Program-made: the position numbers and the translations under genes | Source: Croceifilum oryzae | Lineage (GTDB): Bacteria; Bacillota; Bacilli; Thermoactinomycetales; Thermoactinomycetaceae | NCBI RefSeq assembly: GCF_030814315.1 | Contig: NZ_JAUSUV010000010.1 | Coordinates: 1-64,000, forward strand | Direction of reading: 5' to 3' | Length of the DNA: 64,000 bases | Notes under the pieces: generated by a model | Databases searched by the model: none | What the model was told of the DNA's origin: nothing | What the model saw: the letters and a program-made list of their open reading frames with translations, nothing else | Part shown: positions 7,700-20,628 of the stretch, in pieces | How the letters are laid out: the number at the start of each line of letters is the position of its first letter | Numbering within the stretch: the first letter of the stretch is position 1

Positions 7700-8494
7700 C
7701 TACTTTCTCATCCAAAAAAGGGCAGTTGCCACGATAGCAAAACATACCAGCAAAAGAACGTCCGAGCGACGTATGGAAAGAACTCTCAATTTCGAACGAC
7801 CGACGCCACCCACATAGCCTCTTGCCTCCATCGCGGTTGCCAGATCCTCTGCCCGTCGAAACGACGAGATCATAAGTGGGATTAAAACAGGAATATACGC
7901 CATGACACGACGGTATAGATTTCCGCTTTCAAAGTCCGCTCCACGAGCCTTTTGTGCTTTGATAATCTTATCCGTCTCTGCCCATAGCGTAGGAATAAAG
8001 CGCAAGGCAATGGACATCATCATCGCAAACTCATGAACAGGAAACCTCCACCGGCGAAGGGGGGAAAGTAGCGACTCCAGCCCATCTGTTAAGTCAATCG
8101 GTGAAGTAGTAAACATCAGTAGGGAAGCAAAAGTCATTAATAAGATAAAACGAACCGAAAGAATAGCGGCTTGACGAACTCCTTCTTCATAAATCGTAAG
8201 AACTGGAGTTTCCAAGACAGCGCTTCCACTCTGAGTAAAAATAAGATGAAAAAGGGTCGTGAACAAGATCATCCAGATAATCAACTTCATCGATCGAAAA
8301 AAAAGTAGGAATGAAATTCGAGAAAGAACCATCCCAGCCAATCCAATAAACAGCAAAAGAGCATAGCTCTCTACATTGTTAGCGAAGAAAATCAAAATCA
8401 ACATACAGAAGACAAAAATACATTTTGAACGCGGATCGAGTCGATGCAGCCAAGAGTCTATCGGTATGTACTGTCCAATCATAACAGAGTTCAT
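7700..8494 (-). CDS. ecfT: Energy-coupling factor transporter transmembrane protein EcfT
   Basis: A 264-residue CbiQ-like membrane protein, the scaffold of ECF vitamin/metal importers. It has about five to six hydrophobic segments and the ATPase-coupling motif KARGADFESG near residue 155, with a second one, MEARGYVGG, near 225. The ATG at 8494 overlaps the ecfA2 stop as ATGA and has GGAGGAG upstream; an in-frame TTG 15 bases earlier is less likely. The substrate-binding S components must be encoded elsewhere. Confidence 0.94.
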   Translation of the reverse strand: MNSVMIGQYIPIDSWLHRLDPRSKCIFVFCMLILIFFANNVESYALLLFIGLAGMVLSRISFLLFFRSMKLIIWMILFTTLFHLIFTQSGSAVLETPVLTIYEEGVRQAAILSVRFILLMTFASLLMFTTSPIDLTDGLESLLSPLRRWRFPVHEFAMMMSIALRFIPTLWAETDKIIKAQKARGADFESGNLYRRVMAYIPVLIPLMISSFRRAEDLATAMEARGYVGGVGRSKLRVLSIRRSDVLLLVCFAIVATALFWMRK

Positions 8495-9348
8495 GAGCCT
8501 CTCCTCCAACGATGAATAAGCTCGTCCGCTAATGCAGATAACTCATAAATCTCGGTCGAGACTGGTGTAGATAAATTCTGATTTAACGACATGATCCACT
8601 TCGTCACATCTGGAACATCTAGCCCACTTACTTGTAGATATGGCAGATTCCGAAAGATTTCAACGGGTTTTCCAGTAGAAATCACTTTCCCATCACTCAT
8701 GAGCACGATCTGCTCAGCAAGTTCTGCAGCTTCATTCATATTGTGTGTAACATGAACGACTGTACATCCAAAGTGCTGATGAAATCTCTTTAAAATAGAC
8801 AACAGATCTCTCTGCCCTAGGTAGTCTAATCCCGCAGTAGGTTCATCTAGAATCAGGATGTCAGGGCGCATAGCAAGTACTCCCGCAATGGCTACTCGTC
8901 TCATTTGACCACCCGATAACTCAAACGGCGATCGATCCCTTAGATCAGGAGAGAGACCCACCCACGACATCGCTTCAACCACCCGATGTTCGATTTCAGC
9001 TACATCACAACCAAGATTTTTCGGTCCAAAGGCAATATCCTTAGCTACTGTTTCTTCAAAAAGTTGATGCTCTGGATATTGAAAAACAACGCCAACCTTT
9101 TTACGGTACTCCCCTAATTTCTTAGATCGAGAGTGAATCCGAGTATCTCCTACCTGTAAGACACCGCTTGTAGGAAGGAGCAAGCCCGCCAAAAGTTGAA
9201 CCAATGTAGATTTGCCAGAACCCGTCTTGCCAATAACAGCAACATAGCTGCCTTGATTGAATTGAACATGAATATTCTGAAGTGCTCGGTGTTCAAACGG
9301 AGTCCCAGTGGAATAGGTGTAGGTTATGTCTTGGAAAGATATCTCCAT
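8491..9348 (-). CDS. ecfA2: ECF transporter ATPase EcfA2
   Basis: A 285-residue ABC ATPase: Walker A GKTGSGKST (40-48), Q-loop FQYPEHQLF, signature LSGGQMRR, Walker B ILILDEPTAGLD, H-loop HVTHN. It pairs with EcfA1 and EcfT to power shared ECF importers. The start overlaps the end of ecfA1 by 25 bp, which suggests coupled translation. Confidence 0.95.
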   Translation of the reverse strand: MEISFQDITYTYSTGTPFEHRALQNIHVQFNQGSYVAVIGKTGSGKSTLVQLLAGLLLPTSGVLQVGDTRIHSRSKKLGEYRKKVGVVFQYPEHQLFEETVAKDIAFGPKNLGCDVAEIEHRVVEAMSWVGLSPDLRDRSPFELSGGQMRRVAIAGVLAMRPDILILDEPTAGLDYLGQRDLLSILKRFHQHFGCTVVHVTHNMNEAAELAEQIVLMSDGKVISTGKPVEIFRNLPYLQVSGLDVPDVTKWIMSLNQNLSTPVSTEIYELSALADELIHRWRRGS

Positions 9349-10181
9349 ATCTGAGCCACCATTTCATCCGAATTTCCAATCGGTTCGTTTATCTCCAATC
9401 CCTGATCCTTCAACAATGCACGTAATCGAATCGGAAGAGGAACTTCTAAGCCCCACTGCTCTAACAAATGAGATTGGTTATATAAATCCTTAGATGGACA
9501 ATCTAATTGAAGACGATGATGGGCAATCACAATGACCCGTTCTGCTAGAAAAGCTTCTTGTGCAGAATGAGTAATATGAATCACAGTATGACCCTGTTGA
9601 TGAAGCTCTTTCATCAGTTCCCGTACTTCTTCTCGTCCCTGTGGATCAAGCATAGAGGTAGACTCATCGAACACAATGATATCTGGATTCATGGCAATTA
9701 CACCCGCAATCGCAAGGCGCTGCTTTTGACCACCCGAAAGATGAGCTGGTTCACGATTTTCAAAACCAACTAATCCAACCACTTCTAGTGCCTGTTCGAT
9801 ACGTGGAATCATCTCTTCTCTTGGGACCCCTAAATTTTCAAGTCCAAACGCAACATCGTCGCGTACCGTTGTCGCCACAATTTGATTGTCTGGATTTTGA
9901 AAGACCATTCCTACTTTTCTACGAATATGAAATTGTCCAAGGTCATCTGAAGTAGAAAAATCCCCCACTCGAACTTCGCCTTCTGTGGGGATAAATAACC
10001 CATTTAGTAAACGAGCAAATGTGGATTTACCAGAGCCATTTGGTCCCATCACAACTACATACTCACCTGATTGAATCGTAAGATTGATGTCTTGTAATGC
10101 CCATTGCTCCTTCATTTGGCGATCTGGGTGATAATCAAACCATACTCCAGATAGTTCTATGAGAGATTTTGTGTGCTTCAT
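9324..10181 (-). CDS. ecfA1: ECF transporter ATPase EcfA1
   Basis: A 285-residue ABC ATPase: Walker A GPNGSGKST (46-54), FQNPDNQIV, signature LSGGQKQR, Walker B IIVFDESTSMLD. The Walker B glutamate is followed by Ser (DESTS) rather than Pro, as is usual in EcfA1. The ATG has AGGTGGG upstream and lies only 14 bp past the rplQ terminator, leaving no room for a separate promoter. Confidence 0.95.
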   Translation of the reverse strand: MKHTKSLIELSGVWFDYHPDRQMKEQWALQDINLTIQSGEYVVVMGPNGSGKSTFARLLNGLFIPTEGEVRVGDFSTSDDLGQFHIRRKVGMVFQNPDNQIVATTVRDDVAFGLENLGVPREEMIPRIEQALEVVGLVGFENREPAHLSGGQKQRLAIAGVIAMNPDIIVFDESTSMLDPQGREEVRELMKELHQQGHTVIHITHSAQEAFLAERVIVIAHHRLQLDCPSKDLYNQSHLLEQWGLEVPLPIRLRALLKDQGLEINEPIGNSDEMVAQIWRYLSKT

Positions 10182-10194
10182 ATATTCCCACCTA

Positions 10195-10243
10195 AAGAAA
10201 AAAGGGTAACGTCAGGACCGGTTAGATCCTGCCCTCACCCTTT
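10195..10243 (-). terminator. terminator after rplQ
   Basis: On the minus strand, AAAGGGT..GGCAGGA pairs with TCCTGAC..ACCCTTT, followed by TTTC. It closes the alpha operon but sits immediately before ecfA1. Confidence 0.8.
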
Positions 10244-10259
10244 CAAACATAGCAAGCAG

Positions 10260-10652
10260 TTATTTTACAAGCTCAAGAAATACCATTGGAGCTCCGTCAC
10301 CACGACGAGGTCCGATTTTCAAGATACGAGTATAACCACCATTACGCTCTGCATAACGTGGCGCAACTTCATCAAACAATTTTTTTACTGCATCTACATT
10401 CTTATGATGGGTTAATTCTTCGCCATCTTTTTCGGTATAAGAACGCTCAGTACGAACGAATGCGGCTGCTTGGCGGCGAGCATGCAAATCACCGCGTTTA
10501 CCCAAAGTGATCAATTTCTCAGCAATTGAACGAACTTCTTTCGCTTTGGATTCAGTCGTTTGGATACGTTCGTTGAGGATTAGATCGGTTACGAGGTCAC
10601 GGAAAAGAGCTTTACGAGCTGAACTATTGCGACCTAATTTAGAGTATGCCAT
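10260..10652 (-). CDS. rplQ: 50S ribosomal protein L17 (bL17)
   Basis: A 130-residue L17, beginning [20 protein letters not shown]. The long middle insert of Gram-positive L17 (about residues 55-80) is present. It is the last gene of the alpha operon, 26 bp after rpoA. Confidence 0.98.
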   Translation of the reverse strand: MAYSKLGRNSSARKALFRDLVTDLILNERIQTTESKAKEVRSIAEKLITLGKRGDLHARRQAAAFVRTERSYTEKDGEELTHHKNVDAVKKLFDEVAPRYAERNGGYTRILKIGPRRGDGAPMVFLELVK

Positions 10653-10678
10653 CTATTTTCCCTCCCCCTAAAAGCGGA

Positions 10679-11632
10679 TTAATCTTCGTTGCGCAAGCCA
10701 AGACCAAGCTCAGCAAGCTTTTCTTGTACCTCTTCTAAGGACTTACGTCCGAGGTTACGGACTTTCATCATATCTTCTTCTGATTTCTGCGTAAGCTCTT
10801 GGACGGAATTAATTCCAGCACGCTTTAGGCAGTTATAGGAACGAACAGAAAGATCTAGTTCTTCGATGGTCATCTCCATCACTTTTTCTTTCTTATCTTC
10901 TTCTTTTTCCACCATAATCTCAGCATCTTTTGCTTCTTCGGTCAAACCAACAAAAAGCATAATATGATCGTTGAGAATTTTTGCGCCAAGGCTAACAGCT
11001 TCATCAGGTTTCAAGCTACCATTGGACCAAACTTCTAATGTAAGTTTGTCGTAGTTAGTAACTTGTCCAACACGTGTATTCTCAATTTGATAGTTTACAC
11101 GTTCAATTGGAGTATAGATGGAGTCAATTGGAATCACACCAATTGCCTGATCTTCGTTTTTATTCTTGTCGGCGGCCACGTAACCACGTCCACGATTCGC
11201 TGTCATACGAATACGAAGATGTGCTCCCGCTTCGAGCGTCGCAATGTGTAGATTTGGATTAAGAACCTCCACATCACTATCAGCGCGAATGTCCCCAGCA
11301 AGAATCTCATAACCATCCGTTCCGCCATCAATATCAATCTCTAGCGTTTTTTGTTCATCGGAATGAATTTTGAGGGCGAGCTTCTTCAAGTTGAGAATCA
11401 GTTCAGTTGTATCTTCGACCACACCAGGAATTGTAGAGAACTCATGCAATACACCGTCGATCTGAATCGCTGTAACAGCTGCTCCTGGCAAAGAGGAGAG
11501 CAGTACACGGCGTAACGAGTTTCCTAAGGTAGTACCATAGCCTCGTTCAAGAGGTTCCACTACAAACTTCCCGTATCGATGATCTTCGCTGATCTCAACA
11601 GCTTCGATCTTTGGCTTTTCAATTTCAATCAT
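10679..11632 (-). CDS. rpoA: RNA polymerase alpha subunit
   Basis: A 317-residue alpha subunit: N-terminal dimerisation and assembly domain (about 1-230), a Glu/Lys-rich linker (about 235-250) and a helix-hairpin-helix C-terminal domain ([28 protein letters not shown]) that contacts UP elements and activators. The ATG at 11632 gives the N-terminus [11 protein letters not shown] usual in Bacillales. A GTG at 11641, three codons earlier, sits closer to the AGGAGG site, and the true start may be there. Confidence 0.97.
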   Translation of the reverse strand: MIEIEKPKIEAVEISEDHRYGKFVVEPLERGYGTTLGNSLRRVLLSSLPGAAVTAIQIDGVLHEFSTIPGVVEDTTELILNLKKLALKIHSDEQKTLEIDIDGGTDGYEILAGDIRADSDVEVLNPNLHIATLEAGAHLRIRMTANRGRGYVAADKNKNEDQAIGVIPIDSIYTPIERVNYQIENTRVGQVTNYDKLTLEVWSNGSLKPDEAVSLGAKILNDHIMLFVGLTEEAKDAEIMVEKEEDKKEKVMEMTIEELDLSVRSYNCLKRAGINSVQELTQKSEEDMMKVRNLGRKSLEEVQEKLAELGLGLRNED

Positions 11633-11830
11633 ACGGCTCACAAACCCTCCTTCAGAACGTCGTAGTTCTGGATCTATCAGGTTACATAGGCTCGTTCATC
11701 GTTTAACAACGCCAATCACACGTTTGAGAAGACGTGTCATCCTACTCTAACGTGCCCGTGCAACTACATGTGCATAAGTAAGAGTGCTGAAAAATTTTCC
11801 AGTCCTATCCAGTATACACAATCTGGTTCG

Positions 11831-11858
11831 AAGATAAACCCTAAAGTTATCTTGTCAA
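11831..11858 (-). promoter_or_regulatory. candidate internal promoter before rpoA
   Basis: The minus strand has TTGACA (11853-11858), 16 bp, TATCTT (11831-11836), in the unusually long 230-bp rpsK-rpoA gap. This predicts a leader of about 190 nt. The -10 has four of six consensus bases. Confidence 0.4.
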
Positions 11859-11862
11859 CGCA

Positions 11863-12264
11863 TTATACACGACGACGTTTTGGCGGACGACAACCATTGT
11901 GAGGGATTGGTGTCACATCTTTAATTAAGCTAACTTCTAACCCCACTGCTTGAAGAGAACGGATTGCTGCTTCACGACCGGAACCAGGTCCTTTTACCAT
12001 TACTTCAACGGTCTTCATACCGTTTTCCATAGCGGTTTTCGCTGCCACTTCTGCTGCCATTTGAGCTGCGAAAGGTGTGCTTTTACGGCTACCTTTGAAG
12101 CCCATGGTACCTGCAGATGCCCAAGCGATTGAGTTACCACGTGGATCGGTAATGGTGATGATAGTGTTGTTAAAAGTAGAACGAATGTGTACAACGCCAG
12201 ACTCAACATGTTTTTTAACACGGCGTTTCACGCGTTGGTTCGCGCCTTTACGTTTTGGTGCCAT
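11863..12264 (-). CDS. rpsK: 30S ribosomal protein S11 (uS11)
   Basis: A 133-residue S11 of the 30S platform. The [15 protein letters not shown] segment and the C-terminal [13 protein letters not shown] are typical. It is 22 bp after rpsM. Confidence 0.98.
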   Translation of the reverse strand: MAPKRKGANQRVKRRVKKHVESGVVHIRSTFNNTIITITDPRGNSIAWASAGTMGFKGSRKSTPFAAQMAAEVAAKTAMENGMKTVEVMVKGPGSGREAAIRSLQAVGLEVSLIKDVTPIPHNGCRPPKRRRV

Positions 12265-12286
12265 TGGTAAGTCCCTCCTTATCTAA

Positions 12287-12655
12287 TTATTTTTTCTTGT
12301 TCGCAACGGTACGACGTGGTCCCTTACGAGTACGTGCATTCGTTTTGGTTTTTTGACCACGAACTGGCAAGCCTCTACGATGACGAATTCCACGATAGGA
12401 AGCAATCTCCATCAAACGTTTGATGTTAAGAGAGATTTCACGACGTAGATCTCCTTCGATTGTAAGAGTCTTGTCAATGTGAGTACGAAGTTTGTTTACT
12501 TCTTCCTCCGTTAGATCACGGACACGAGTATCTGGATTTACACCAGTCTCAGAAATAATTTTTTTAGATTGAGAGCGACCAATACCATAGATATAGGTTA
12601 GGGCGATCTCAACGCGTTTTTCACGTGGCAAGTCAATACCTGCAATACGTGCCAT
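12287..12655 (-). CDS. rpsM: 30S ribosomal protein S13 (uS13)
   Basis: A 122-residue S13 of the 30S head: [20 protein letters not shown] at the N-terminus, and a basic C-terminal tail (RTVANKKK) that contacts tRNA. It lies 20 bp after rpmJ. Confidence 0.98.
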   Translation of the reverse strand: MARIAGIDLPREKRVEIALTYIYGIGRSQSKKIISETGVNPDTRVRDLTEEEVNKLRTHIDKTLTIEGDLRREISLNIKRLMEIASYRGIRHRRGLPVRGQKTKTNARTRKGPRRTVANKKK

Positions 12656-12675
12656 ACGCTACACCTCCCTTTCTG

Positions 12676-13040
<365 letters not shown>

Positions 13041-13043
13041 GAC

Positions 13044-13358
13044 TCACACTCCTTTCTGTTCTTCAGAACGTATTTGGAGCAGGTATTGGTTCAGGGCGTA
13101 CCGCAACAGTGCATTGGTGACACGACCTGTAACCTGCAAGCTACTAACTACCTCTTGCGCCACTTGAATGGTTGGTTGTACATGCTTCTGGTTTTTCCGC
13201 TTGGGCTTCTCAGCCATTCGCTTTTTACCATCCGCTAACCATACAAAGTGAGGTTCTTCCAAGCCGATGACAACCGCGTAAGCACCAGCTTCTCGTCCCG
13301 TTTTCACTTGAACGATCTGCCCAACACATATACGACTGTCAACACCTGTCACATCCAT
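13044..13358 (-). CDS. KOW-motif RNA-binding protein (L14E/L27e-like)
   Basis: A 104-residue basic protein. A KOW-like segment (GQIVQVKTGREAGAYAVVIG) lies near the N-terminus and a Lys/Arg-rich patch at about residues 44-60. Bacillales encode a small KOW protein between map and infA (B. subtilis ybzG); the exact role is unknown, presumably RNA or ribosome binding. The ATG at 13358 is preferred over the GTG just before it because of spacing from AAGGTGAAGGG. Confidence 0.75.
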   Translation of the reverse strand: MDVTGVDSRICVGQIVQVKTGREAGAYAVVIGLEEPHFVWLADGKKRMAEKPKRKNQKHVQPTIQVAQEVVSSLQVTGRVTNALLRYALNQYLLQIRSEEQKGV

Positions 13359-13369
13359 CACCCTTCACC

Positions 13370-14814
<1,445 letters not shown>

Positions 14815-14879
14815 TTAAAAATTGTAAGTCCCAAGCACACACGAGTCCCCGGAGATTTCTTACCGGGGCAACACTCATG

Positions 14880-16184
14880 TTACTTGGAAGACATGAAACC
14901 TTTGTAATGACGTTTTACCAATTGAGCTTCAATCGTCTTCATGACCTCAAGCACTACACCAATCACGATCAAGAGAGAGGTCCCACCAATTTGAACAGAA
15001 GTTGGTAAACCAGCTAACTTGATGAAAATGACTGGTAAAATAGCGACAGCCGCTAAGAAAAGTGCTCCTGTCAATGTAAGACGATTCATGATCCGAGTTA
15101 AGTAAGAAGTAGTCGCTTTACCTGGACGTACACCCGGGATAAAACCACCGTTCTTCTTTAACTGATCGGAAAGCTGAATCGGATTCATTTGAACAAACGT
15201 ATAGAAATACGTAAATCCAAGAATTAACAGAACATACAAGATTATTCCTAATGCGGAACTGGTATAGTCGAAATGTTTGATAACCCAATTCGCGATTGCG
15301 TTACCTTCCCAGAATCTAGCAATAGTCGGAGGGAACATAAGCAAGGATACCGCGAAGATCACAGGGATCACACCCGCAGCATTTACCTTAAACGGAATAT
15401 GTGTGGATTGTCCTCCATACATCTTACGACCTACCACACGCTTGGTATAGTTAATCGTAATTTTCCGTACACCTTGCTGAATGTAAATAATCCCGACAAT
15501 CACTACCAATACAACAAGTAGAATTCCAGCAAGCTTTAGAATCCCCATCGTTATATCAGCCTTACCAGTAAAGAATGTATTCCATACTTGTGAGCCAACT
15601 CCAGGAATTCCGGCAGCAATTCCGGCAAAGATGATGATAGAAATACCATTCCCAATACCTTTATCCGTAATTTGCTCACCTAGCCACATTAAGAAAGCCG
15701 TTCCTGCTGTAAGTGTCAAAGAAATCGAGGCATAGGTCCAAAAACCATCGCCTATAATAAATTCTTTGGCAGCACGACCAAACCCGATAGACAACCCGAT
15801 GGACTGGATAATGCCAAGAGCAATCGTAAAATAACGAGTTACTTGTGCAATCTTACGTCGTCCTGTCTCTCCCTCTTTCGCCCAACGAGCAAAGGCGGGA
15901 ATCACGTCCATCGTCAAAAGTTGCACAATAATCGAAGCAGTGATATATGGCATAATCCCCATCGCAAAGATCGAGAAGTTATGCAAGGAGTTACCCGAGA
16001 AGGTGTTGATAAGTCCGAAGACTCCTCCTCCTTGTGATTGCAAATATTCTCGCAATGCAGTTGCGTCCGTATTAGGAACAGGAATAAAGCTTCCGATACG
16101 AAAGACAACCAACAACAACAACGTGAACAAAATACGACGACGAAGATCTTCCACCTTAAAAATGTTGCCCAGGGTTGTAAACAT
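14880..16184 (-). CDS. secY: Preprotein translocase subunit SecY
   Basis: A 434-residue channel protein with ten predicted transmembrane helices; the plug region GGGVFGLINTFSG follows helix 1. It partners with SecE, also in this window. The start lies one base after the rplO stop, with the ribosome-binding site inside rplO. Confidence 0.98.
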   Translation of the reverse strand: MFTTLGNIFKVEDLRRRILFTLLLLVVFRIGSFIPVPNTDATALREYLQSQGGGVFGLINTFSGNSLHNFSIFAMGIMPYITASIIVQLLTMDVIPAFARWAKEGETGRRKIAQVTRYFTIALGIIQSIGLSIGFGRAAKEFIIGDGFWTYASISLTLTAGTAFLMWLGEQITDKGIGNGISIIIFAGIAAGIPGVGSQVWNTFFTGKADITMGILKLAGILLVVLVVIVGIIYIQQGVRKITINYTKRVVGRKMYGGQSTHIPFKVNAAGVIPVIFAVSLLMFPPTIARFWEGNAIANWVIKHFDYTSSALGIILYVLLILGFTYFYTFVQMNPIQLSDQLKKNGGFIPGVRPGKATTSYLTRIMNRLTLTGALFLAAVAILPVIFIKLAGLPTSVQIGGTSLLIVIGVVLEVMKTIEAQLVKRHYKGFMSSK

Positions 16185-16185
16185 A

Positions 16186-16626
16186 TTAGATTACCTCCGT
16201 CGCTCCACCAGCGGCGGTAATTTTTTCTTGTGCGCTTTGGGAGAACTTATGAGCTTTAATGGTAAGCTTTTTCGTTAGTTCGCCATTCGCAAGAACTTTT
16301 ACGCCTGCTTTTAGGTTTTTCACAACACCAGTCTCTACTAAAAGTTCTGGGGTTACTACAGTACCATCTTCAAAGCGATTTAAAGTGTCTAAGTTGACAA
16401 CTGCATACTCTACACGATTTGGAGAGGTAAAGCCTCGTTTCGGCAGACGACGATAGATTGGGTTTTGGCCCCCTTCAAATCCAGGACGAACACCACCGCC
16501 CGAACGAGCGTTTTGTCCTTTGTGTCCACGACCAGAGGTTTTACCTAAGCCAGAACCTGTACCACGACCTACACGCTTTCTCGTATGACGAGAGCCTTCA
16601 GCTGGTTTTAACTCATGTAGTTTCAT
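16186..16626 (-). CDS. rplO: 50S ribosomal protein L15 (uL15)
   Basis: A 146-residue L15 with the Gly/Arg-rich N-terminal extension ([19 protein letters not shown]) that threads into 23S rRNA. It is directly upstream of secY. Confidence 0.98.
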   Translation of the reverse strand: MKLHELKPAEGSRHTRKRVGRGTGSGLGKTSGRGHKGQNARSGGGVRPGFEGGQNPIYRRLPKRGFTSPNRVEYAVVNLDTLNRFEDGTVVTPELLVETGVVKNLKAGVKVLANGELTKKLTIKAHKFSQSAQEKITAAGGATEVI

Positions 16627-16657
16627 CTTCGCACCTCCTCTTCAACATGTCCTACTA

Positions 16658-16846
16658 TTACTCGTTAATTTCTTTCACTTCAACCAAGTGGCTTACCTTA
16701 TTAATCATACCACGGATCGCAGGATTGTCATTGTGGACAATCGTTTGTTCACGTTTGGTGAAGCCGAGTGTCCGCAGGGTAACACGTTGGGATTCCGGAC
16801 GTCCGATCATGCTACCTGTAAAGGTAATCGCTACTTTCTTTGCCAC
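16658..16846 (-). CDS. rpmD: 50S ribosomal protein L30 (uL30)
   Basis: A 62-residue L30 with the family core [18 protein letters not shown]. The start is GTG with AGGAGG upstream. It lies between rpsE and rplO. Confidence 0.97.
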   Translation of the reverse strand: MAKKVAITFTGSMIGRPESQRVTLRTLGFTKREQTIVHNDNPAIRGMINKVSHLVEVKEINE

Positions 16847-16857
16847 GGTTATCCCTC

Positions 16858-17376
16858 CTATCCTAACAACTCTTCTACTGTTTTTCCACGCAATTTAGCC
16901 ACGTCTTGAGGGCGTTTCAGACCTGCAAGACCTGCGAGGGTTGCGCGAACCATGTTAATTGGGTTATTGGAACCCGTAGACTTAGTGAGGATATCGCCCA
17001 CACCTGCTACGGCTAGTACATCACGAACTGGACCACCCGCGATTACACCAGTACCTTTGGAAGCTGGTTTTAGAATAACGCTACCAGCGCCAAAGCGACC
17101 AATGATATCGTGAGGAATGGTGCTACCTTGCAACGGAATAGAGATCAGGTTCTTTTTTGCATCATCTACACCTTTGCGGATCGCTTCTGGTACTTCAGCA
17201 GCTTTACCGATGCCGACACCAACACGTCCTTTGCCATCGCCCACTACTACGAGTGCGCTGAAGCTAAAACGACGTCCACCTTTAACAACTTTGGATACGC
17301 GGTTAATGTTAACCACTTTTTCCACAAACTCGGATTGAACTGCATCCTTTTTGCGTGGTCTGTCTTGTCTGCTCAA
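16858..17376 (-). CDS. rpsE: 30S ribosomal protein S5 (uS5)
   Basis: A 172-residue S5, important for decoding accuracy, with a double-stranded RNA-binding N-terminal domain ([16 protein letters not shown]) and the [17 protein letters not shown] core. The start is TTG, overlapping the rplR stop (TTGA), so translation is probably coupled. The region tied to spectinomycin resistance reads as wild type (VVKGGRR). Confidence 0.97.
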   Translation of the reverse strand: MSRQDRPRKKDAVQSEFVEKVVNINRVSKVVKGGRRFSFSALVVVGDGKGRVGVGIGKAAEVPEAIRKGVDDAKKNLISIPLQGSTIPHDIIGRFGAGSVILKPASKGTGVIAGGPVRDVLAVAGVGDILTKSTGSNNPINMVRATLAGLAGLKRPQDVAKLRGKTVEELLG

Positions 17377-17732
17377 AAGTCTAGACCTCCTTTCCTAGCT
17401 CCTTCAGCCAGTGCTTGCACACGTCCATGATAGATATAACCACCACGGTCGAATACAACAGATTTATAACCCTTTTCGATTGCACGTTTTGCGATCAATT
17501 CACCTACAGCATGAGCAGCATCAACGGTAGTACCTTTTCCTTCGAAACCTTTATCTAAGGAAGATGCTGCGATTACTGTTACGCCAGTTTGATCATCAAT
17601 CAACTGAGCGTAGATGTTTTTCGATGAACGGAAAACATTAAGGCGAGGACGCACAGCCGTGCCAAAAACTCTTTTACGTACGCGTAAATGACGTTTCTTA
17701 CGACCTTTATTGCGCTCCGGCTTTTGAATCAC
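17373..17732 (-). CDS. rplR: 50S ribosomal protein L18 (uL18)
   Basis: A 119-residue L18 that binds 5S rRNA together with L5. Basic N-terminus ([17 protein letters not shown]), and the C-terminal [20 protein letters not shown] is diagnostic. The start is GTG with GGGAGTG upstream. Confidence 0.97.
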   Translation of the reverse strand: MIQKPERNKGRKKRHLRVRKRVFGTAVRPRLNVFRSSKNIYAQLIDDQTGVTVIAASSLDKGFEGKGTTVDAAHAVGELIAKRAIEKGYKSVVFDRGGYIYHGRVQALAEGARKGGLDF

Positions 17733-17765
17733 GGTCTAGTTCACTCCCTTCAACTAGCAAATTTA

Positions 17766-18302
17766 TTACTTACCAGTTTTACCTTCTTTACGACGAACCA
17801 CTTCATCGCTGTACTTGATACCTTTACCTTTGTACGGTTCAGGTTCACGTTTCGCGCGAATATTTGCCGCCATTTCTCCAACCACTTGCTTGTCAATCCC
17901 TTTGACGATCACTTGTGTTTGAGAAGGAACGTCGAACTCGATTCCTGCCAAAGGCTCAACCTCAACTGGGTGAGAGTAGCCAACGTTTAGTACAACGTTG
18001 TTACCTTTTTTAGAAGCACGATAACCAACACCTACGAGTTCCAAGGTTTTTGTAAATCCATTCGCAACACCTTCAACCATGTTCGCAAGCAAGCTACGAG
18101 TTGTACCATGAAGCGCACGGTGTGTACGATGATCACTAGGACGGTTTACTGTTAGTTGATTATCCTCAACGGTGATCGTGATGTCTGGATTGAATTCGCG
18201 TGTAAGGGTTCCTTTTGGACCTTTTACAGTCACAACGTTACCCTCTTGCTTGAATTCCACACCCGCTGGAATCACAATCGGTTTTTTACCAATACGAGAC
18301 AT
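17766..18302 (-). CDS. rplF: 50S ribosomal protein L6 (uL6)
   Basis: A 178-residue L6: two similar domains, N-terminus [16 protein letters not shown], and C-terminal [24 protein letters not shown], which contacts the sarcin-ricin loop region. Confidence 0.98.
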   Translation of the reverse strand: MSRIGKKPIVIPAGVEFKQEGNVVTVKGPKGTLTREFNPDITITVEDNQLTVNRPSDHRTHRALHGTTRSLLANMVEGVANGFTKTLELVGVGYRASKKGNNVVLNVGYSHPVEVEPLAGIEFDVPSQTQVIVKGIDKQVVGEMAANIRAKREPEPYKGKGIKYSDEVVRRKEGKTGK

Positions 18303-18333
18303 TCGAAGTCACCTCCGATCTTCTATAAGAAAA

Positions 18334-18732
18334 TTACCAGATGTATGCGAGAACTTCGCCACCAACATTTTGTTGACGAGCTTCTTTATCAGTCATTACA
18401 CCTTTGTTGGTAGAAATAATTGCAATCCCGAGTCCACGAAGAACGCGTGGGATCTCAGTGGATTTTGCGTATACACGCAATCCTGGTTTCGAGATACGTT
18501 TTAGACCAGAAATAACTTTTTCGTTACTTGCGCCATATTTCAAGAAAATACGTAACACGCCTTGTTTCGAATCCTCAACGTACTCAGCGTCGCGGATGAA
18601 ACCTTCACGCTTCAAGATCTCAGCAATCTCACGTTTCATGCGAGAAGCAGGAACTTCCAAGCTTTCATGGCGAACCATGTTTGCGTTACGAATACGTGTT
18701 AACATATCTGCAATTGGATCTGTCATCACCAT
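18334..18732 (-). CDS. rpsH: 30S ribosomal protein S8 (uS8)
   Basis: A 132-residue S8, a primary 16S rRNA binder. [16 protein letters not shown] near the start, and [29 protein letters not shown] at the C-terminus. The ATG at 18732 has GGAGGG upstream. Confidence 0.98.
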   Translation of the reverse strand: MVMTDPIADMLTRIRNANMVRHESLEVPASRMKREIAEILKREGFIRDAEYVEDSKQGVLRIFLKYGASNEKVISGLKRISKPGLRVYAKSTEIPRVLRGLGIAIISTNKGVMTDKEARQQNVGGEVLAYIW

Positions 18733-18758
18733 TGTGAGAACCCTCCTTCCTCAAACAA

Positions 18759-19512
<754 letters not shown>

Positions 19513-19538
19513 CTGGGTACCTCCTTTCATGCGAAGAA

Positions 19539-19907
19539 TTACTTATCTAGAATTTCACCTGACTTTTTTGCATAACGAACTTTTTTCTGTTCGCCGTTCT
19601 TACCATCAACGAATTTATAACCAATGCGTGTTGGTTGTTTCGTCTTAGGATCTTCGATCATCAAGTTAGAAACATGAATAGGTGCTTCTTTCTCAATGAT
19701 GCCACCTTGAGGGTTCGTCTGTGTTGGACGGCTATGGCGTTTTACCATGTTTACACCTTCCACAACTACACGACCTTCTTTAGCAAGAACCTTGATTACA
19801 CGACCTTTAGTGAATACTTTTTTACCGTCTGCATTGAAAGTTGGAGCTTCTTTCCCACGCATAACAAGTACAGTATCACCTTTTTTGATGTGCATTTTTG
19901 CGCTCAC
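19539..19907 (-). CDS. rplX: 50S ribosomal protein L24 (uL24)
   Basis: A 122-residue L24 with the KOW motif [16 protein letters not shown] near the N-terminus. The start is GTG at 19907, with AAGGAGG eight bases upstream, giving [11 protein letters not shown]. In place of the common GKDKGK loop this protein has [13 protein letters not shown], a slightly longer insert. Confidence 0.96.
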   Translation of the reverse strand: MSAKMHIKKGDTVLVMRGKEAPTFNADGKKVFTKGRVIKVLAKEGRVVVEGVNMVKRHSRPTQTNPQGGIIEKEAPIHVSNLMIEDPKTKQPTRIGYKFVDGKNGEQKKVRYAKKSGEILDK

Positions 19908-19953
19908 AATCGGCACCTCCTTCATTCAGAAGTCATATATTTGATCCGATCAA

Positions 19954-20322
19954 TTAGAGAACTTCTGGCGCTAGGGAGATGATCTTCATGAAATCACGAT
20001 CACGAAGTTCACGAGCGACTGGTCCGAAAATACGGGTACCACGTGGGCTCTTATCTTCCTTGATCACAACTGCGGCATTTTCATCAAAGCGAATGTAGGA
20101 GCCATCTGGACGACGTACAGGACGTTTCGTACGCACGACTACACATCTCACTACATCACCTTTCTTGACAACGCCACCGGGTGTTGCTTGTTTCACGGAT
20201 GCAACGACGAGATCGCCGATCCCAGCAGTGGCTTTATTAGAACCACCCAACACACGGATGACCATTACTTCCTTCGCGCCGGAATTATCTGCTACACGAA
20301 GACGAGATAGGTTTTGAAGCAT
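19954..20322 (-). CDS. rplN: 50S ribosomal protein L14 (uL14)
   Basis: A 122-residue L14 at the subunit interface: [19 protein letters not shown] near the start, and [13 protein letters not shown] before the C-terminus. Confidence 0.98.
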   Translation of the reverse strand: MLQNLSRLRVADNSGAKEVMVIRVLGGSNKATAGIGDLVVASVKQATPGGVVKKGDVVRCVVVRTKRPVRRPDGSYIRFDENAAVVIKEDKSPRGTRIFGPVARELRDRDFMKIISLAPEVL

Positions 20323-20361
20323 GAGTTTCCCTCCTTCCCGCTACTCTTTACGTGTCAATCA

Positions 20362-20628
20362 TTAGATGATAACCGCTTCTTCTACGATTTCCACCAAGCG
20401 CCAACGTTTGTCCTTAGACAACGGACGAGTTTCCATGATTTTTACGAGGTCTCCAGCTTTTGCTGTATTCTCTTCATCATGAGCTTTAAATTTTTTGGTA
20501 AATTTAACGCGCTTTCCATATTTGGAGTCACGTTTGTAGGTTTCTACAGAAACGACGATGGTTTTATCCATTTTATCGCTTACCACTTTGCCGATTCGAA
20601 CTTTACGGCGTGTTGTGCGTTCGCTCAT
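20362..20628 (-). CDS. rpsQ: 30S ribosomal protein S17 (uS17)
   Basis: An 88-residue OB-fold S17: [19 protein letters not shown], and [22 protein letters not shown]. The start overlaps the rpmC stop as ATGA. Confidence 0.98.
   Translation of the reverse strand: MSERTTRRKVRIGKVVSDKMDKTIVVSVETYKRDSKYGKRVKFTKKFKAHDEENTAKAGDLVKIMETRPLSKDKRWRLVEIVEEAVII

Noticed and set aside
14847-14868. CCCCGG/CCGGGG hairpin between secY and adk
   Set aside because: The stem is short and has no T tract; the genes are a conserved operon, so it is probably not a terminator.
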